Shown here: positions 41,978 to 52,500 of the stretch, piece after piece
Layout: each line of letters opens with the position of its first letter
Position numbering within the stretch: position 1 is the first letter of the stretch
Assembly (NCBI GenBank): GCA_036924285.1
Contig: JAYKYS010000010.1
Location: forward strand, 13,925,001 to 13,989,000
DNA from: Asterella californica
Lineage: Eukaryota > Streptophyta > Marchantiopsida > Marchantiales > Aytoniaceae
Direction: 5' to 3'
Length of the DNA: 64,000 bases
Translations under genes and position numbers: made by a program
The notes under the pieces: generated by a model
Seen by the model: only the letters and a program-made list of their open reading frames with translations
Databases searched by the model: none
What the model was told of the DNA's origin: nothing

Positions 41978-43292
41978 AGAAGAGAAGAAGCAGCGAGTGG
42001 AAGCAAAAGCTCGAGGTAAGGAGATTATGGCGCAGATGTGAGAAGCGCTTCGGAAGAAGTTTAACTTCAGTGTGAGAAGGAAGCTTCTGACCTTAGCTCG
42101 CACATGAGATGATGCTTCCAAGGAGATGTTGGTAGAATGCAAGAAGAACATGTTCCACTATTTGGATCGGCAGGTCGAGAGTCTGAAGACTCTCTACGAT
42201 TTTCCATCAGTTCTCACCACTGCAGCTACGTCTTCTGGTGCACCAGGACAAGTCATTGTGGAAGACCCCGACAAGGAGGAGTTCAACCTCGCTTTTCACT
42301 TGGTAGTGACAGCTTTGGAAGTAGAGAAGACGAGCGAAAAAGCTCCAGAAGACAAGACGTCTTCTGGAAGACAGACAGAAGAGATGGCTTCCCAGGTGTT
42401 CAGAGTTGAGGAGATGACTACCTCTGATCTCTGTGAGATCGCCCCATCTCCCAGCATCGAGCAAGTTGTGCATAAGAGTCAAGAAGCGTAGATGGATTCG
42501 GCTTCCCAGAGACATCTTCCGGCTTCTCAGTCCATGGCAGAAGCGCACATGGCTACTACTAGGAGAATGTCACCTCAGTCGCGTCAGAGACACCAGAGGC
42601 ACCCACGGTACCAGGAGCCGAATTAGAGTGTCAAGCAGGTGCGGATCCCATGAAGATCACACCTGGTGACCAGAAATAGATAGTAGAGTTAGTTAATTAT
42701 CTATATCTTGCTATTTTGTAGAAAATCAGAGTTAGTTATTTTAAGCTGGACAACTCCCTCTATTTTTTTTTAGGATAACTGTCCATGTGGTAGGATTAGA
42801 TATGGTAGGAGAAGGATTACTTTCTAAAACTCAGGAGAACCGAAGCCTATGAGGTGGTGGTCTTCTGACAGCGCCTTACTTTTCTCTGGGCTGTGGTTGC
42901 AGTTGAAAGGGATCTCTCTCTTGCGAATCAAGGCAATTGTATAAGATCGATTTCAATGTAGAAAATGACACGCACATACACACTTCACGAGAGACTACAC
43001 ACAGAGTTGGTTACACATAGAGTAGGTCTACACCTCCGCTCTCAAGAGAGGATCGTGAGAATATAGACAGAAATAGACAGCATAGACATGGAACGACATC
43101 ATCGTGCAGTCTTGCTTCTAAGCTGGTGTGTCAAGAGATAGTGATAAAATGCTGATGGAGTAGCTTCCAGAAGCCAATGTAACTTCTTCTCGGGGATTGG
43201 ATTTCAGATTTGGTTTGCAGAAGCTTTGTCTGTGTCTTCTGGAGTGGGTTTCATCGAATTCACACCCAATTGTGCATGAGAAGCCTCCCCGT
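41978..43292 (+). repeat. Older E5-family LTR (copy e), middle piece with ORF-B C-terminal remnant
   Basis: Continues 36104. ORF-B remnants run to ~42491: TGA stops near 42040 and 42106, then an open block from 42126 (MLVECKKNMFHYLDRQ and onward) ending QEA. From 42500 to 43292 is non-coding LTR sequence matching 17200-17860 of E5. It is interrupted at 43292 by a solo LTR. Confidence 0.7.
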
Positions 43293-44283
43293 TGTCGGAG
43301 CGAGAGTCTTTCTTGGAGAGGGCAGACCTCCTGACTGTGATCGATCCAAGAAAACGACCAGAAGAGAAAGACAAGTAGCCGCTGACGATGAGATCTCCAA
43401 AATCCTGCTTCTTGCGTCCACCAATTACAAAAACAAACACTCAAACACACCTTGGGTACACAGATGGGTCTCTCAAAATTCAATTAACTTTATTACAATG
43501 TCGTCTGCACCACCAATTTCTCCAACTGTACAGAAATCTCTCTCTTCCTCTCTTGCGCACCTCTCTTCATCCGTCAAGCCAAAAGTCTACCCTGTACGTC
43601 TCAATCTGAACCTAATAGAGAAATTCAGGCCCCTGAATCTTATTCCTCTCCTTGCCCCAACTGAAACTCTCATAAACTTGATCCAACGTCGCTCAAAAGT
43701 CCCCTGTAGATTTCCAAACGATCTCTCTCAATAGAACTGTCTCCTGAGAGTAATTTCTCCTCAGAACAATTTATTTAAACAACGTCCAAGCCTAAAACTC
43801 CTGCTTCTCTCTCTTACGATGCTCTCCCAATTCAATCTTTGAGCAATTTGACCTTCTCCAGCCTCCTAGCTTTTCCTGCGTGTCCTCAACCCCCAATCCC
43901 TAATCCTCCTCCTTCCGCTTCAGTTCTCTCAGAAAACTCCCTTGAAAAAGTGTCCCCGATCTCCAGCCGCCGTAGGTATTAAACCTAAAAGTTAAGGCCC
44001 CAGCTTAAGCTGCCCCCTGCTGTCCTTATAAGTGCAGTCACTTATCACAAGCAGGGCCCTAGCTTAAGCTGCCCCCCTGCTGTCCTTATGCGTACAAGGC
44101 TTTATTTACAAAGTTGGCCCCTTTTTAATACAAGTTTCACAGTTGCCTCCACAAACTCTAACCCTTCACTAATAAAGGTTCTCATAGCCTCATTCCTCAT
44201 CTTAAGCTGACTCGATGGTTATTTAACTAATTAACAAAAGTTTCCTGTGCTCTTGATGCCATCCTGAATATACTACAAGCCAT

Positions 44284-44692
44284 CCAATGTAGGCCGAAGC
44301 CCCAACACTTATGAGGCTGCCCCACAGGGCTTACAGCCCCTCCATATGCGCACCAGGTATCTCCCATAGTATATTCAGGATGGCATGCGAAGGCTTAGGC
44401 CAGGAAGCCCACGATTAAGGGAGATACCGGTCTCTCGCCCCTAGGTATATAGGACATGGCTGCATACCCAACATAGACTCCCGGATTTCCAATGTAGGCC
44501 GAAGCCCCAACACTTATGAGGCTGCCGCACAGGGCTTACAGCCCCCCCATATGCGCACTAGGTATCTCTCATAGTATATTCAGGATGGCATGCGGAGGCT
44601 TAGGCCAGGAAGCCCACAATTAAGAGAGATACCGGTCTCCCGCCCCTAGGTATACAAGACATGGTTGCATACCCAACATAGACTCCCATCCG
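44284..44692. repeat. 205-bp tandem duplication with inverted repeat
   Basis: CCAATGTAGGCCGAAGCCCC starts at 44284 and again at 44489. The units differ at roughly a dozen sites. The ATGCCATCCTGAATATACTA at 44261-44280 is the inverse of TAGTATATTCAGGATGGCAT in each unit (near 44365 and 44573), allowing hairpins. Confidence 0.85.
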
Positions 44693-44719
44693 GGAGGCCA
44701 ACATGCCAGAATAGGAACC

Positions 44720-44787
44720 AGAGACCAAGAGAGATTGATCCTGAGACCACTTCCCTCCTAGGCAGGCGCCCTATCACTGGGATGACC
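44720..44787 (-). other. tRNA-like / SINE-head-like segment in the solo LTR
   Basis: The minus strand has TGATAGGGCGCCTGCCTAGG (A-box region, 44776-44757) and, 8 nt on, GGTCTCAGGATCAATCTC (B-box region, about 44748-44731). The layout matches the head of tRNA-derived plant SINEs. Downstream on the minus strand comes the same CCTAGGGGCGGGA tract as in the E4 LTR. Confidence 0.45.
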
Positions 44788-45287
44788 TTTGGTTTCGTTC
44801 AAAAAGCTTTTACAGTCTGTACATATGCTTTACTAAGGAAATCTTCCTGCAAAGTCTTTACTAGCTTTCTCTACGCTAACTTCTCTATACAACTCCGTTT
44901 TAAAGGAGTAAAGAGTCAAAACTATAGTACTTGTGAACACCTACACACCTACGCGATCAGATTCTGAGTTCGAGTCACGAGTCAGAATCGACAGATTTCC
45001 CTCTTTCGCATATTTCTCAGTTTAAAACACGTGCTAATTATTACTTAAAGCACTTTTTGTCAAAACTGGAAGCACGAAGCCGCTCTCCTCGTCGAGCTCT
45101 GCATTCTGGTGTCTTTCGACTCCTTTAGGATGATATTCCAACTCAAGCTAGGGGGCAGCTTGTCAAGCACCACCCCAGCTTAGCTCCTGCCCAGCTTGAT
45201 AAGCTACAGGGCAGCTTCTTTTACACAACAAAGAAAAGATCTCTTTGCAACTAGTTTTCAATGTACAGACCTATGTACAACACGACA

Positions 45288-46202
45288 CCGTTGAGTGACG
45301 ATGATTGTTAGAAGTTGTGCAGAGTCCAAGCTTGTCTCATCTAGCGGAGCACTTCGGATCCACGAAGTCCATGGGAGATTGTGTCCTCTGAGTCAGAGTA
45401 GTCGGAGCAAAGATAGAAGAAGCGAGAAGCATTCTTTCCGCAGCAGAAGACGTCATCCTTAACCAGAAGCCACTGTGACTGTAAGCATATCTTGATCTTT
45501 TTCCCCAATTTACTACAAGCAAGGATGGTTTGTTAGTCAGGATCCGGACTATAAGCCTGTCAAAATCTTAATTTTTCCTTTTTCTTTTATTTCCTCTTGT
45601 TTGGATTTTCTCTTCTTCCTCCTCTTCCCTCCTCTTCTCCTCTTCCCCCTTTCTTCTATTTGGTTTTTGAAGCTTTGTTTGGACATCAGTGAATGTGAAT
45701 GTCGTTGTAGTGCTATCAGAAGATCATTTTAGCAAGCAGAAGTCTAGGAAGGTACAGAGAGAATACACCCTGTGATTAATCTAACCCGTTGGAAATCATG
45801 AGAGTGATTTGTGAGTAGTAATTTGACATCTACGAAGCAGAGGTGATCTTCTGAAGGTGTCTGAAGCTGAGTTGCACCTCCAGAAGCCGAGAATTGCTTC
45901 TAGAACCTGACGTGAGAAGATTGAAAGCCGTGACTTGGAAGTAGTAATCGTCTTCTTAGACTTCTCAATGGGTAATTGTGTGGTATTTTAAGTAGTAACT
46001 GTATGTTAAGATCTTGAGCACCTGCTGAAGAGTCTAGAAGCCGTGTGGTTTTCTGAGAAGAAGAGATTTCTGGACAAAATCCGGACGTTTGTGAGTTTGG
46101 ACAGATCTTAGAACTTAGAGCAGCGTAACTAGTGTAAATCTTCTTGAGGAACAAAATCTTTTATGCTACAATGGGCTAAAGGAAAATTCCTGAGATACTA
46201 CA
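45288..46202 (+). repeat. Older E5-family LTR (copy e), right end
   Basis: Continues 43292 and matches 17865-18800 of E5 at low identity. It ends GAGATACTACA. Many positions with GAAGAC in E5 read GAAGCC, GAAGCT or GAAGAT here. No gene. Confidence 0.7.
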
Positions 46203-47008
46203 AGGAGCAAAGACAAAAGAAGCTAGTCTTCTTTCCGCAGCAGAAGATGTCATCCTCAACCAGAAGCCAGTGTGATTGTAAGCAGATCTTTGGTCTTTTT
46301 CTCCAATTTACTACAAGCAGGGATGGCTTGTTAGTCAGGATCCGGACTATAAGCCTATCGGAATCTTAAATCTCTCTTTTCCTTTATTTCTTCTTGTTTG
46401 TATTTTCTCTTCTTCCCTCTCTTCCTTCATCTTCTCATCTTCATCTTTTCTTGTATTTGGTTTCTGAAGCTTCGCTTGGATATCAGTGAATGTGAATGTC
46501 GTTGTAGTGTTGCCAGAAGATCGTTTTAGCAAGCAGAAGCATGGGAAGACTACAAGGGCATACACCTTGTGATTAATCTAATCCGTTGGAAATCGTAAGA
46601 GCAATGTGTGATAGGGAATAATAATCTGGAATCTATGAAGCAGAGGCAGTCTTCTAGAGGTGTCAGAAGCCGAGTTGAACCCCTAGAAGTCGAGAATTGC
46701 TTCTGGAAGCCGACGCGGGAAGAAGCGATCACTAGAAGCTGTGACCTCGAAGCGATAATCATCTTCCCGGACTTCTCAGTGAGTATTTGTGTTGTATTTT
46801 AAGTAATAATTGTATGTTATAGTCCAGAGCGCCTTCTGAAGGGTCTAGAAGCCGTGTGGTTTTGTGAGAAGAAGAGATTTCTGGACAAAACTCGAACGTT
46901 TGTGAGTTTGAACAGATCTTAGAACTTAGCGTAACTAGTGTAAATCTTCTTGGGGAACAAAATCTTTTATGCTACAATGGGCTAAAGGAGAAATCCTAAG
47001 ACACTACA
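46203..47008 (+). repeat. Another E5-family LTR (copy f), right end
   Basis: It restarts inside the LTR at a point homologous to ~45415 of copy e, so copy e was probably inserted into copy f. It ends AAGACACTACA at 47008, where E3-family gag begins, so copy f had itself entered that gag. No gene. Confidence 0.65.
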
Positions 47009-47471
47009 GCAACCTATTCAGCTTGATGTTGCTACAATGAAGATGTTTCAAGCTTTTCACATGTTTATGCAGCAGCAGCAGAGCACAAAGAGGAAAGAGG
47101 TGTTAGCAATCAAGGCGTTGCAATCAGTGGTGCACAAGTTGGACCAGTTCAAGGGGACAGATTTTTGCAAGTACGTGCGGTACTATGCTAGATAGATGGA
47201 GGTGAACAAGACGTCTGAGAAGGAGATGATGGAGAACTTTGAACTTGCTGTTGTCCTTGAGATTCGTGAGCATGTGAAGGAGCTCAAGCAGCAACAAGGA
47301 TAGAGTTCGGAGAGCTTTATGTGCATCTTGAAAGAGGAGTACTACACTAAACATTCTTGGAGTGGGTGGTTAAGCCCAACAAAGTTTTGTCTGTAAATGA
47401 ATTGTTAAGAGAGTTTGATCATCAGTATGCTCAGCTTTCTAAGACAAAGAAGCTTACACTAGAGGTGGGAC
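47009..47471 (+). pseudogene. E6: E3-family gag, 5' piece
   Basis: Encodes the gag N-terminal region in the E3 pattern (MKMFQAFHMFMQQQQS, KALQSVVHKLDQFKGTD), with TAG codons near 47192 and 47302 and a deletion near 47350. It is cut at 47471 by E2; the remainder resumes at 55187 in the same gag region (LEV | ELFLQAADV). Confidence 0.8.
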
Positions 47472-48255
47472 TGTAACACCAGGGGTTGCATAGTAGTGAA
47501 TATGTGATAAGTTATAACTATGTGTGGTGAGTCTTCTAAATAAGTCCCAAGGCTAGACCATACTCTAAGTTAGTGACAGATAACTAAGAGTAGTCACAGT
47601 TAGAGTTGGAGGTATTTGAGGGCAAAATATTAGAATATTCTAAAGTGTGAGAACTACTATTTTGTTTGGTTGTGCATAAAATGACAAAGATGTGAATAAT
47701 ACACTCTTGTCTTATGCGTGACTGATATTTATTGGTTGTAGAGACTTAAGGGTCAAACAATCAAGAGGGTTGTTGACCTTTTTGGCTCAATTATGTGTTA
47801 GTATTTTGTCTTATAAGAGCAATCCGAGATTCCTTTCAAAGATTCCTTTATACTTCTAGAAGGATCTTAATTATTAGAGTAGAGTCAAAGGAGGAGAAAT
47901 CTACTCTTGACTTAGGACTTTTACCTTTGACTTGGTCTCGGTAAATTGCAGTAAATCAGATTTACAAGTAGTTACCATGGTAAATCTGCAGTAGTATAAA
48001 TAGAGGGGTTGTGGAGTGACCTCTCATCCTCCCTTTGCCTTGTATTTGGAAGCCGTTAGGCCATATCTATAAAGGGTGTATTTTTCTCATCTCTATGCCT
48101 CCATGAGAGTTCTGGTTCCGAGCGAGGAAGTGAGATGAGTATGTCGAGAGTTGGATTTAGCAGAGGCCTCCTAGTTCTATGATGCGCCTCACCAAAGGCC
48201 ATCAGAGGTTTACCCTGGGTGAGAGACAGGACCGGTAGCACGCTTGAGGGTCACA
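47472..48255 (+). repeat. E2 5' LTR (784 bp)
   Basis: Starts TGTAACACCAGGGGTTGC and ends TTGAGGGTCACA. Shares with the E1 LTR the U5 block CCCTGGGTGAGAGACAGG and the palindrome-TATA layout. Confidence 0.95.
47972..48002 (+). promoter_or_regulatory. E2 core promoter: palindrome TTACCATGGTAA and TATA box
   Basis: The 12-nt palindrome is at 47972-47983 and TATAAATA at 47995-48002. The same arrangement is in the 3' LTR (palindrome at 54903-54914) and, with TTACCGCGGTAA, in E1. Confidence 0.7.
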
Positions 48256-48259
48256 TTTT

Positions 48260-48277
48260 TGGTTCCGTTGCCGGGAC
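48260..48277 (+). other. E2 primer-binding site, tRNA-Glu type
   Basis: TGGTTCCGTTGCCGGGAC, four bases after the LTR; identical to the E1 site. Confidence 0.8.
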
Positions 48278-48871
48278 CTCACTAGGAGGCTTGAGAGATA
48301 TGTTTCGCATGCAGTTTTACATCAGACAGAAGGACGTTATGAGAGAGCATATCGAGAGAACTCTTGGAAAGGCTAGAGCTACTGCCATGCTAGAGACCTT
48401 AGAGCCATTCGTGTATCCGGTTGTCATCTACGATGCATTCGAGGTCATCTTGTACATTCTGTACACATAGGATGTTAGAATCAGCTGAAGAGAACGTGTC
48501 GAGTGTTAGAGTTTAAATCTGAGAGTAGAGTGGTTCATATAATCCTATATGTTCATGAGGGTAGAGCATCAGATCACTCTTATCAGGTTCTTTGAGTGAT
48601 AGTTCTTATCGTTGCGACTAAAAGGAGGAGAGACTAAGAGTCCGAAGGTGTAGACGATTCGCTTTCTGATCGAGTTTGCAGTCACCGTCATTTTCTCTGT
48701 ATTTCTCGGACGTCCTTGAAACTTCACAACGGACTGGAGAAGCTCCTGATCTATCTATTGATCCAAAGATCACTAGTTTTGGAGCTACAGAGCTCAAGAT
48801 ATCGCTGTCAGAAGTTCAGCTGGTAGTCCAATCGATCAAAATCTGCATGGGGTCGAATTTAAGTCAAGATC

Positions 48872-49342
48872 ATGGAGGGTCAGAAAGAGTGGGTAGTGAG
48901 GCTTAGGAACCTTCCTCAAAATCTTGATGTCATAGTGGGTGTGGATGAACGTTCTAGAGAGTTAAAGGTCGAATTTGAAGAGAGAACGGAGAGAAACAAG
49001 CAAGACTCTTCCAAGAAGAAGTTGAGGGTAGAACCGTGGTGCTATTTTTGTAGAGGGTTGGGTCACTATGCAGCAAGTTGTCCCGTGAGATTCAAGAGAG
49101 AAAACCCTCGTGAAGGAAGGAGTTCTATCGATCTAGGTCTCCGAGTTGGTCCATCGTCTCCTTCGCGTGTTTTTAAAGACGAAAACATCTGCTCAAACTG
49201 TGGAATTGAAGGTTTGCCAAAGGAGCACGAGTGTGGAGACGTGATTGCACTGTTGGCATCTACGTCTAGAAGATTGAGAGAGGAGCAAGGAGTTGAAACG
49301 GAGAAGCTACCATCTTCAGACGAAAATTCAGCTAACGCATGA
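48872..49342 (+). CDS. ORF0 homologue in E2, two-zinc-site protein
   Basis: This 156-aa protein starts MEGQKEW. The knuckle CX2CX4HX4C is at C57, C60, H65, C70 and the second site CX2CX8HXC at C107, C110, H119, C121. Between them are a conserved Arg-rich stretch and S(I)DL.L..GPSSP, also in E1 ORF0. The tail is Glu/Ser-rich. It lies 214 nt before gag-pol. Sequence identity to the E1 protein is moderate, yet all eight metal ligands and their spacing are kept, which argues for a selected role. The leader 48278-48871 holds only weak, unmatched ORFs. Confidence 0.8.
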   Translation: MEGQKEWVVRLRNLPQNLDVIVGVDERSRELKVEFEERTERNKQDSSKKKLRVEPWCYFCRGLGHYAASCPVRFKRENPREGRSSIDLGLRVGPSSPSRVFKDENICSNCGIEGLPKEHECGDVIALLASTSRRLREEQGVETEKLPSSDENSANA

Positions 49343-49556
49343 TGGAGATGGTAATCCAGATGGTGGAGAAGGTGACAATGAGGATGCGACTCATGCATAC
49401 GTTCGGTGAGGAGATAGCGCAGGCGATTATGGTGGAACCTTTTCCCTTCTTGCTACCGATGGTTGACTATGCTCGCATGGAGTTAGTAATGTTCATCCTA
49501 TACTAGAAAACGAAGAGAGATATCGTGTTAAGGAGAGGAGAAGACATCAATTTAAG

Positions 49557-52500
49557 ATGGGGAAGCTTCCGGTTTTCTATGGAAAGGATGGTGAGGATGT
49601 AGAAACCTTTGTGCGAGATTTCAAGCGAGCATGCATAGGAAACCATGAGAGGAAGAAGGAAGAGTGGGCATCACTATTACCTGATTTCCTAGAGGATACC
49701 GCATTGACTTGGTATGAGGAATACAGAAGGAACAAGACTGAGATGGATACATGGGAAAGCTTGACGGAGGCTCTAATTGAGAACTTTCTGCTGGATGAGA
49801 GCTATGAGAAGCTCATGACCGAGGTGACCTTCTTGAAGCAAGGAGATGCTGAGAAGGTGAGGGTTTACGCAGAAAGAACCGAGAAGTTGGAGGCTCGTTT
49901 CAAGACTATCCTGAAGAAGAGTGGTGATAATGTGGAGGCTACAATGGTGGGAATTGTGGCCATGCTTACCAAGAACTTTGTGGCAGGTTTGAGGCCTCAA
50001 ATCAGAACTCAGGTGAAGTACGAGAAGCCCACCACTAAGGCAAAGGCGATTGAAATTGCAGTTCGAATGGAAGAGAGTTTGGAAGATGATGACGTTCTTC
50101 TAGGAGAAGCAAAGGCGGCAAGTGTTGCAGGGATTACACTCAGTGGTAGAGCTGCTCAGAGAATCCCGACGCCTGCTGTGGTTAACACCTCTGCTGTGGT
50201 TAACACACCTGCTGTGGTTGCTGTCAACCCTCCGACGCCTAATCTTCAAGATGAGCTAAGACAGATAACAGAAATGTTGGCGGATCTGAAGATCAATGTA
50301 GTGCAGTTGAAAGAGCGGAGGAACCAAGGGGGAGGAGGAGGCCAACGAGGTTATGGAGGAAATTTTAATCGAGGGCCTCAAAATGAATTCGGTGGTATCT
50401 CGTGTTACGGATGTGGTGGTCCTCATTTTCAAAGGAATTGCCCACACTCCATCCAAAATGGAGGACGGAACAATGAGGGTACAAGAGGAAATATGGGCAG
50501 AGGAGTCCCGCCACAAAACAAAGACAAAGGAGTTGCCACAATCGATGCGGTGAAGGTGCCAAACGTTTATGAGAGAGGAGAATGCTCTTACTCTCAAGTG
50601 GAACTCTTAGCTCACGAGAGGAAGAGGACGAGGTTTTCAGAGGAACCTATGATCATTGGGGATTCTCAAAGTAGGAGCACTCGTTCCAGCACTATGTCTT
50701 CTTCTCAGAAGGAGCCTAGGAAGAAGCTGGGAATGGAGGATTTCACCATTTCAGCTGCTCAACCTAGGTATGATGTAGTGGAGGATGTTGGCACGCAAAA
50801 AGCCAACATAACGGTGGGTCAATTGATCGCACTCAACCCAAGCTTGAGGAGAGAGCTTCGAGGAGGATTGAGCTCGCGAAGGACCAAGAAGAAGAAATCT
50901 AAGGACAAGATCAACGTCTCAAGTGTGGGAGTTGGTGTAGTGGATGCTCAGGCCTCTGAGGTATGCACTAAAGCATCCAAGATCGAGGTTCGTTTGAATG
51001 GACACTTTGTACCTGATGTATTGGTGGACGGAGGTTCTGCTGTGAATGCGATATCTGAACGTTTGATGAAGCGGTTGGGGATGAAACCCACGAGACTGAC
51101 GAGCATCATTGTTGGTATGGCAAACAAGCAAAGGGTGAGACCTCTCGGAGTCCTAGAGAAAGTAGTGGTGTCGGTTATGGGGGTACAAACCTTGATGTCT
51201 TTTCAAATTCTGAAAGATTCTAGCTATGACTTGCTCCTTGGAAGACCTTGGTTGAGAGCCGTTCGTACAACTGATAGATGGCACAAAGGTTACTTGAGGA
51301 TAGGACCTAGCGACCATCGAGTGAAGGTGCCTCTCTCAAGTGGTGGTTGTGTAACTTCTGATTCTGATAGACCAACCAGCGACTATTGGGAGTCAGAAAC
51401 CGAAGACAGTGGAAGTGTCTCCGGAGTAGATACAGGTGGTTCTTCTGATGAGGAGACGTCAGAAGATGAAGAGTTTGATATGGATTGTATCACGCCTCAT
51501 ATTGGAGCTATTGATTTGCTCCCTCGTCCATCTGTTGAGAAGGACCCGGACAAAACAAAATTAAGTGGAGAGGAGCTAGAGCGAAGACTAGCAACCATCA
51601 AGTTTGGTCCCAAGGTGACTTCGGAAGAGAAGAGAAGATTCTTGGAGATATTCAGGAAGTACATCCACGTGTTTGCTTTCAACTATAAAGATCTGAAGGA
51701 GGTGACATTGGAGACACACCGGATCGACGTGGAGGAGGACGCGAGACCTGTTCGACAAAAGCAACGAAGGATCAGCCCGCCAACAGCAGTGATCGTCAAA
51801 GAAGAGATCGATAAACTGAAGGAAGCTGGGTTCATTTACGAAGTGGAGAATTCAGAATGGGTATCGCCCATCGTGATCGTGAAGAAGAAGAACGGTAAGC
51901 TTCGCGTATGTGTGGATTACAAGAAGTTGAATGCGGTCACGAAGAAGGATTACTACCCGTTGCCATTCATCGATGAGATCTTGGAAGAAGTCGTAGGTCA
52001 CGAATGGTACAGTTTTGGAGACGGTTATAGTGGATATAACCAGATCCATATAGTCCCTGAGCATCAACACTTAACGACCTTCACTACTCCGTGGGATACA
52101 TTTGCGTTTCGCGTGATGCCGTTCGGGTTATGTAATGCTCCAGCTACTTTTCAACGGTTCATGAACAAAGTGTTCGAACCGTTTCTTGGGAAGTTTGTTA
52201 GAGACTTCATTGATGACTTTTGTGTGTATGGGCGGAAGGAGGATCACTTTGATCATCTGATCAAAGTATTAGAGCGATTGGAGCAAGCTAATGCATCTCT
52301 GAATCCAGAAAAGTGCATTTTTGGATGCGAGGAGGGTTTGCTGTTGGGACACATCGTCTCCAAAAATGGAATAGGAGTGGATCCAGACAAGGTGAAGAAG
52401 ATAGTCGAACTACCATTCCCTACTAGCTTGACCAAGTTGAGACAATTTCTTGGGATGGTGGGATATTATTGTAGATTCATTTCATCCTTTTCCAATAAAG

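Larger units (their letters stand above)
43293..45287 (-). mobile_element. Solo LTR of the FLDD (E3/E4/E7) type, 1995 bp
   Basis: On the minus strand it starts TGTCGTGTTGTAC and ends CTCTCGCTCCGACA, the family ends. Direct repeats CCGT flank it (43289-43292 and 45288-45291). It splits an E5-type LTR. It is non-coding: the ORFs in it are short and unmatched. It holds a ~60-bp duplication around CAGCTTAAGCTG (43999-44090), a 205-bp tandem repeat and a tRNA-like segment. Confidence 0.75.

Noticed and set aside
43210..43734. 174-aa ORF across the solo-LTR boundary
   Set aside because: It crosses the junction of an E5-type LTR and the inserted LTR at 43293, so it is a chance fusion frame without motifs.
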